From: Armatimonadota bacterium
GTDB lineage: Bacteria > Armatimonadota > Zipacnadia > Zipacnadales > UBA11051
Assembly (NCBI GenBank): GCA_003542955.1
Contig: DPJP01000006.1
Span: forward strand, 252 to 6,668
DNA length: 6,417 nt
Direction of reading: 5' to 3'
Every line of letters begins with the position of its first letter. The first letter of the stretch is position 1. Position numbers and translations under genes: made by a program. Shown piece after piece: positions 6,150 through 6,417 of this stretch. The notes under the pieces are model-generated. The model was not told the origin of the DNA. It did no database searches and was given only the letters and a program-made list of their open reading frames with translations.

Positions 6150-6417
6150 ATGGCAAAAGAGAAGTTCGTACGCGACAAGCCGCATGTGAATATCGGCACG
6201 ATCGGTCACGTGGACCACGGGAAGACGACGCTGACTTCAGCGATCACCAAGGTTCTCTCGCAGTCGGGCGAGGGGAAGGCCAAGGGCCTCGACTTCGACC
6301 AGATCGACAACGCTCCCGAGGAGCGCGAGCGCGGCGTGACGATTGCGACGTATCACGCGGAGTACGAGACGGCGAATCGGCACTATGCGCACGTTGACTG
6401 CCCGGGCCACGCGGACT
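6150..6417 (+). CDS. tuf: Elongation factor Tu (N-terminal part, 3' truncated)
   Basis: EF-Tu carries aminoacyl-tRNA to the ribosomal A site as a GTP complex. The first 89 residues are present; the window ends inside the gene. It starts [20 protein letters not shown], with G1 GHVDHGKT (19-26), [16 protein letters not shown] covering the switch I / G2 region (50-65), and G3 DCPGHAD (83-89). GGAGG (6135-6139) lies 10 nt before the ATG at 6150, a slightly long but normal spacing. Small departures from the common form are [11 protein letters not shown] in place of TINTxHVEYET and GVTI in place of GITI; both are conservative. Fourth gene of the str operon, 49 bp after fusA. The short [12 protein letters not shown] segment before the conserved DQIDNAPEE is slightly different from common bacterial EF-Tu. 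Confidence 0.98.
   Translation, partial: MAKEKFVRDKPHVNIGTIGHVDHGKTTLTSAITKVLSQSGEGKAKGLDFDQIDNAPEERERGVTIATYHAEYETANRHYAHVDCPGHAD

Overview
The window is a GC-rich stretch of bacterial chromosome carrying the end of the RNA polymerase gene cluster followed by the str (translation) operon, all on the + strand. The order is rpoC (3' part) – rpsL – rpsG – fusA – tuf (5' part). Both edge genes are cut by the window. The proteins are bacterial and well conserved: beta' subunit, uS12, uS7, EF-G and EF-Tu. I cannot name a phylum with confidence. The long form of uS12, with an insert that Firmicutes uS12 also has, the GC-rich codon choice and unusual inserts in beta' suggest a poorly sampled lineage, perhaps in the Terrabacteria (for example Armatimonadota or Chloroflexota-like). 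That is a guess from general resemblance.

Layout. Bases 1-2509 encode about 835 residues of RpoC, from downstream of the catalytic aspartate region to the C-terminus, including bridge helix, second zinc site and trigger loop. Bases 2510-2932 are a 423-bp non-coding gap. It holds a GC-rich hairpin just after rpoC, a promoter matching the sigma70 consensus at all twelve positions with a 17-bp spacer, about 225 nt of structured leader, and a strong intrinsic terminator ending about 57 nt before rpsL. rpsL (2933-3346, TTG start), rpsG (3437-3907, ATG), fusA (4028-6100, GTG) and tuf (from 6150, ATG) follow, with gaps of 90, 120 and 49 bp that all contain inverted repeats.

How it works together. 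uS12 and uS7 are small-subunit proteins of the decoding centre and head. EF-Tu delivers aminoacyl-tRNA and EF-G drives translocation. The str genes appear to have their own strong promoter, so they need not depend on read-through from rpoBC. The terminator between that promoter and rpsL suggests control by attenuation, although an independent small RNA gene is also possible. The hairpin pair between rpsL and rpsG lies where S7 feedback control acts in the E. coli str operon.

Most unusual points: (1) the consensus promoter / leader / terminator unit before rpsL; (2) an extra CX2C-X10-CX2C zinc-ribbon-like insert in beta' next to the normal zinc site; (3) an insert of about 52 residues in the beta' trigger loop, at the place where E. 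coli carries SI3; (4) a uS12 decoding-centre loop reading VNDLNSV instead of the near-invariant VKDLPGV, with further changes nearby.
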